Below, piece after piece: positions 13,465 through 14,411 of a stretch of DNA of 14,411 nt. The DNA is from an uncultured Prevotella sp. (GTDB lineage Bacteria > Bacteroidota > Bacteroidia > Bacteroidales > Bacteroidaceae), in the NCBI GenBank assembly GCA_905210845.1, contig CAJLYG010000063.1:1-14411 (forward strand). The letters run 5' to 3'. Position numbers and translations under genes: made by a program. The notes under the pieces were generated by a model, which was given only the letters and a program-made list of their open reading frames with translations, had not been told where the DNA came from and did no database searches. Position 1 is the stretch's first letter, and every line of letters begins with the position of its first letter.

Positions 13465-14411
13465 TTAGAGATTGGCTAATTCAACTACCTTGTCAACTGC
13501 TGCATTGATGCCTTCAAGGTTCTTGCCTCCAGCAGATGCAAAATGGGGTTGACCACCTCCGCCTCCTTGAATCAGTTTCGCAGCCTCACGCACCATCTTC
13601 CCGGCATGAAGGCTGTGATCCTTTACCATATCCTCGCTGAGCATGACGTTCAGCATCGGCTTGTCTCCATAGGTAGTCCCGATGACGCACACCAAGTTCT
13701 CTGGGATTGCCTCACGGATCTTGAAGACTAAGTCCTTGGCTTGTGAAGCCTGTAAAGGAAGGACTGCCTTCACAACTTGTACACCGTTGACATTCTTTGC
13801 ATGGGATACCAGCTCATTCTTGGCACGCTCTACAGCCTGGGCAGCAAATTTTTCAATGTCTTTCTTCATGGAGTCATGCTCCTCGATATATTTTTGGAGG
13901 ACACCCTTTAAGTCTTTTGCATTGTTGAACATGGCCTTGATGTCTTTCAAGCTATCCTCAAGCGTATAGATCGCTTCCTCGCAAGCCTTTCCAGTTAGGG
14001 CTTCAATACGGCGGATGCCTGCTGCTACGCTACTCTCCCCAATAATCTTAAAGAAACCGATGCGTCCCGTAGACTTGGCATGGATACCGCCACAGAACTC
14101 ACAGGACGGACCGAATCTGACAACGCGCACTTTGTCTCCGTACTTCTCTCCGAACAATGCGATCGCGCCGAGCTTCTTCGCTTCTTCAAGCGGCATATCG
14201 CGGTGTTCGTCCAAAGGGATGTCCTGGCGGATCATATCGTTGACAATCCGTTCAACCTTACGAAGTTCTTCATCAGTCACCTTTTGGAAGTGAGAGAAGT
14301 CAAAGCGCAGCGTCATATCGTCCACATACGATCCCTTTTGCTCTACATGGTCGCCAAGAACCTGCTTCAAGGCATAGTCGAGTAGGTGAGTGGCGGTGTG
14401 GTTGGCTGCAC
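13465..14411 (-). CDS. alaS: Alanyl-tRNA synthetase, C-terminal part (5' end beyond window)
   Basis: The last 315 or so codons of alaS, open to the right edge of the window. The first visible residues include [12 protein letters not shown], the HxxxH zinc motif of the editing domain that hydrolyses mischarged Ser- and Gly-tRNA(Ala). The second half of that site is [20 protein letters not shown] helical linker with [12 protein letters not shown] then leads to the C-Ala domain with its glycine-rich [14 protein letters not shown] near the end. The catalytic aminoacylation domain lies outside. Its stop at 13465 faces the bidirectional terminator. Confidence 0.96.
   Translation of the reverse strand, partial: AANHTATHLLDYALKQVLGDHVEQKGSYVDDMTLRFDFSHFQKVTDEELRKVERIVNDMIRQDIPLDEHRDMPLEEAKKLGAIALFGEKYGDKVRVVRFGPSCEFCGGIHAKSTGRIGFFKIIGESSVAAGIRRIEALTGKACEEAIYTLEDSLKDIKAMFNNAKDLKGVLQKYIEEHDSMKKDIEKFAAQAVERAKNELVSHAKNVNGVQVVKAVLPLQASQAKDLVFKIREAIPENLVCVIGTTYGDKPMLNVMLSEDMVKDHSLHAGKMVREAAKLIQGGGGGQPHFASAGGKNLEGINAAVDKVVELANL

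Overview
The window looks like chromosomal DNA of a Bacteroidales bacterium, probably Prevotellaceae-like. The evidence is the AT-rich -7 promoter boxes of the form TAnnTTTG, start codons without Shine-Dalgarno sequences, a DUF3822 gene next to rsmD, and protein families typical of that order. The species cannot be fixed from the sequence alone.

Left part (1-6015): a compact redox and metal stress block. It holds a two-component system (sensor kinase cut by the window edge, and an OmpR-type regulator), a bacterioferritin/DpsL-like protein, a two-gene operon of a PPOX-like flavoprotein and a disulfide-flavoprotein oxidoreductase, a CDF metal exporter with a manganese-type metal site, and a divergent free methionine-(R)-sulfoxide reductase. 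The most interesting signal is regulatory. Two almost identical arrays of four 11-bp direct repeats (core CTTAAGATT) lie upstream of the ferritin-like gene and of the PPOX/oxidoreductase operon. Each array ends exactly 21 bp before a TAnnTTTG box. This is the geometry expected for an OmpR/PhoB-type activator, and such a regulator is encoded next door.

Middle (6016-7040): a scar. About 350 bp without a convincing gene is followed by a fragment resembling the C-terminal end of an IS91-like transposase (minus strand). This abuts a BadF/NAGK-type sugar kinase that has lost its N-terminal third. The intact murQ (MurNAc-6-phosphate etherase) follows 11 bp later, so an amino-sugar kinase/etherase pair appears to have been broken. 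The join could also be an assembly artefact.

Right part (7052-14411): housekeeping and carbohydrate genes. murQ converges on rsmD with overlapping stop codons. A minus-strand operon runs membrane-anchored hypothetical protein, DUF3822, rsmD. Divergent from it is a plus-strand pair, a RecD-like helicase and a secreted GH20 beta-hexosaminidase. Two tandem hairpins separate GH20 from the convergent alaS, of which only the C-terminal part is in the window.
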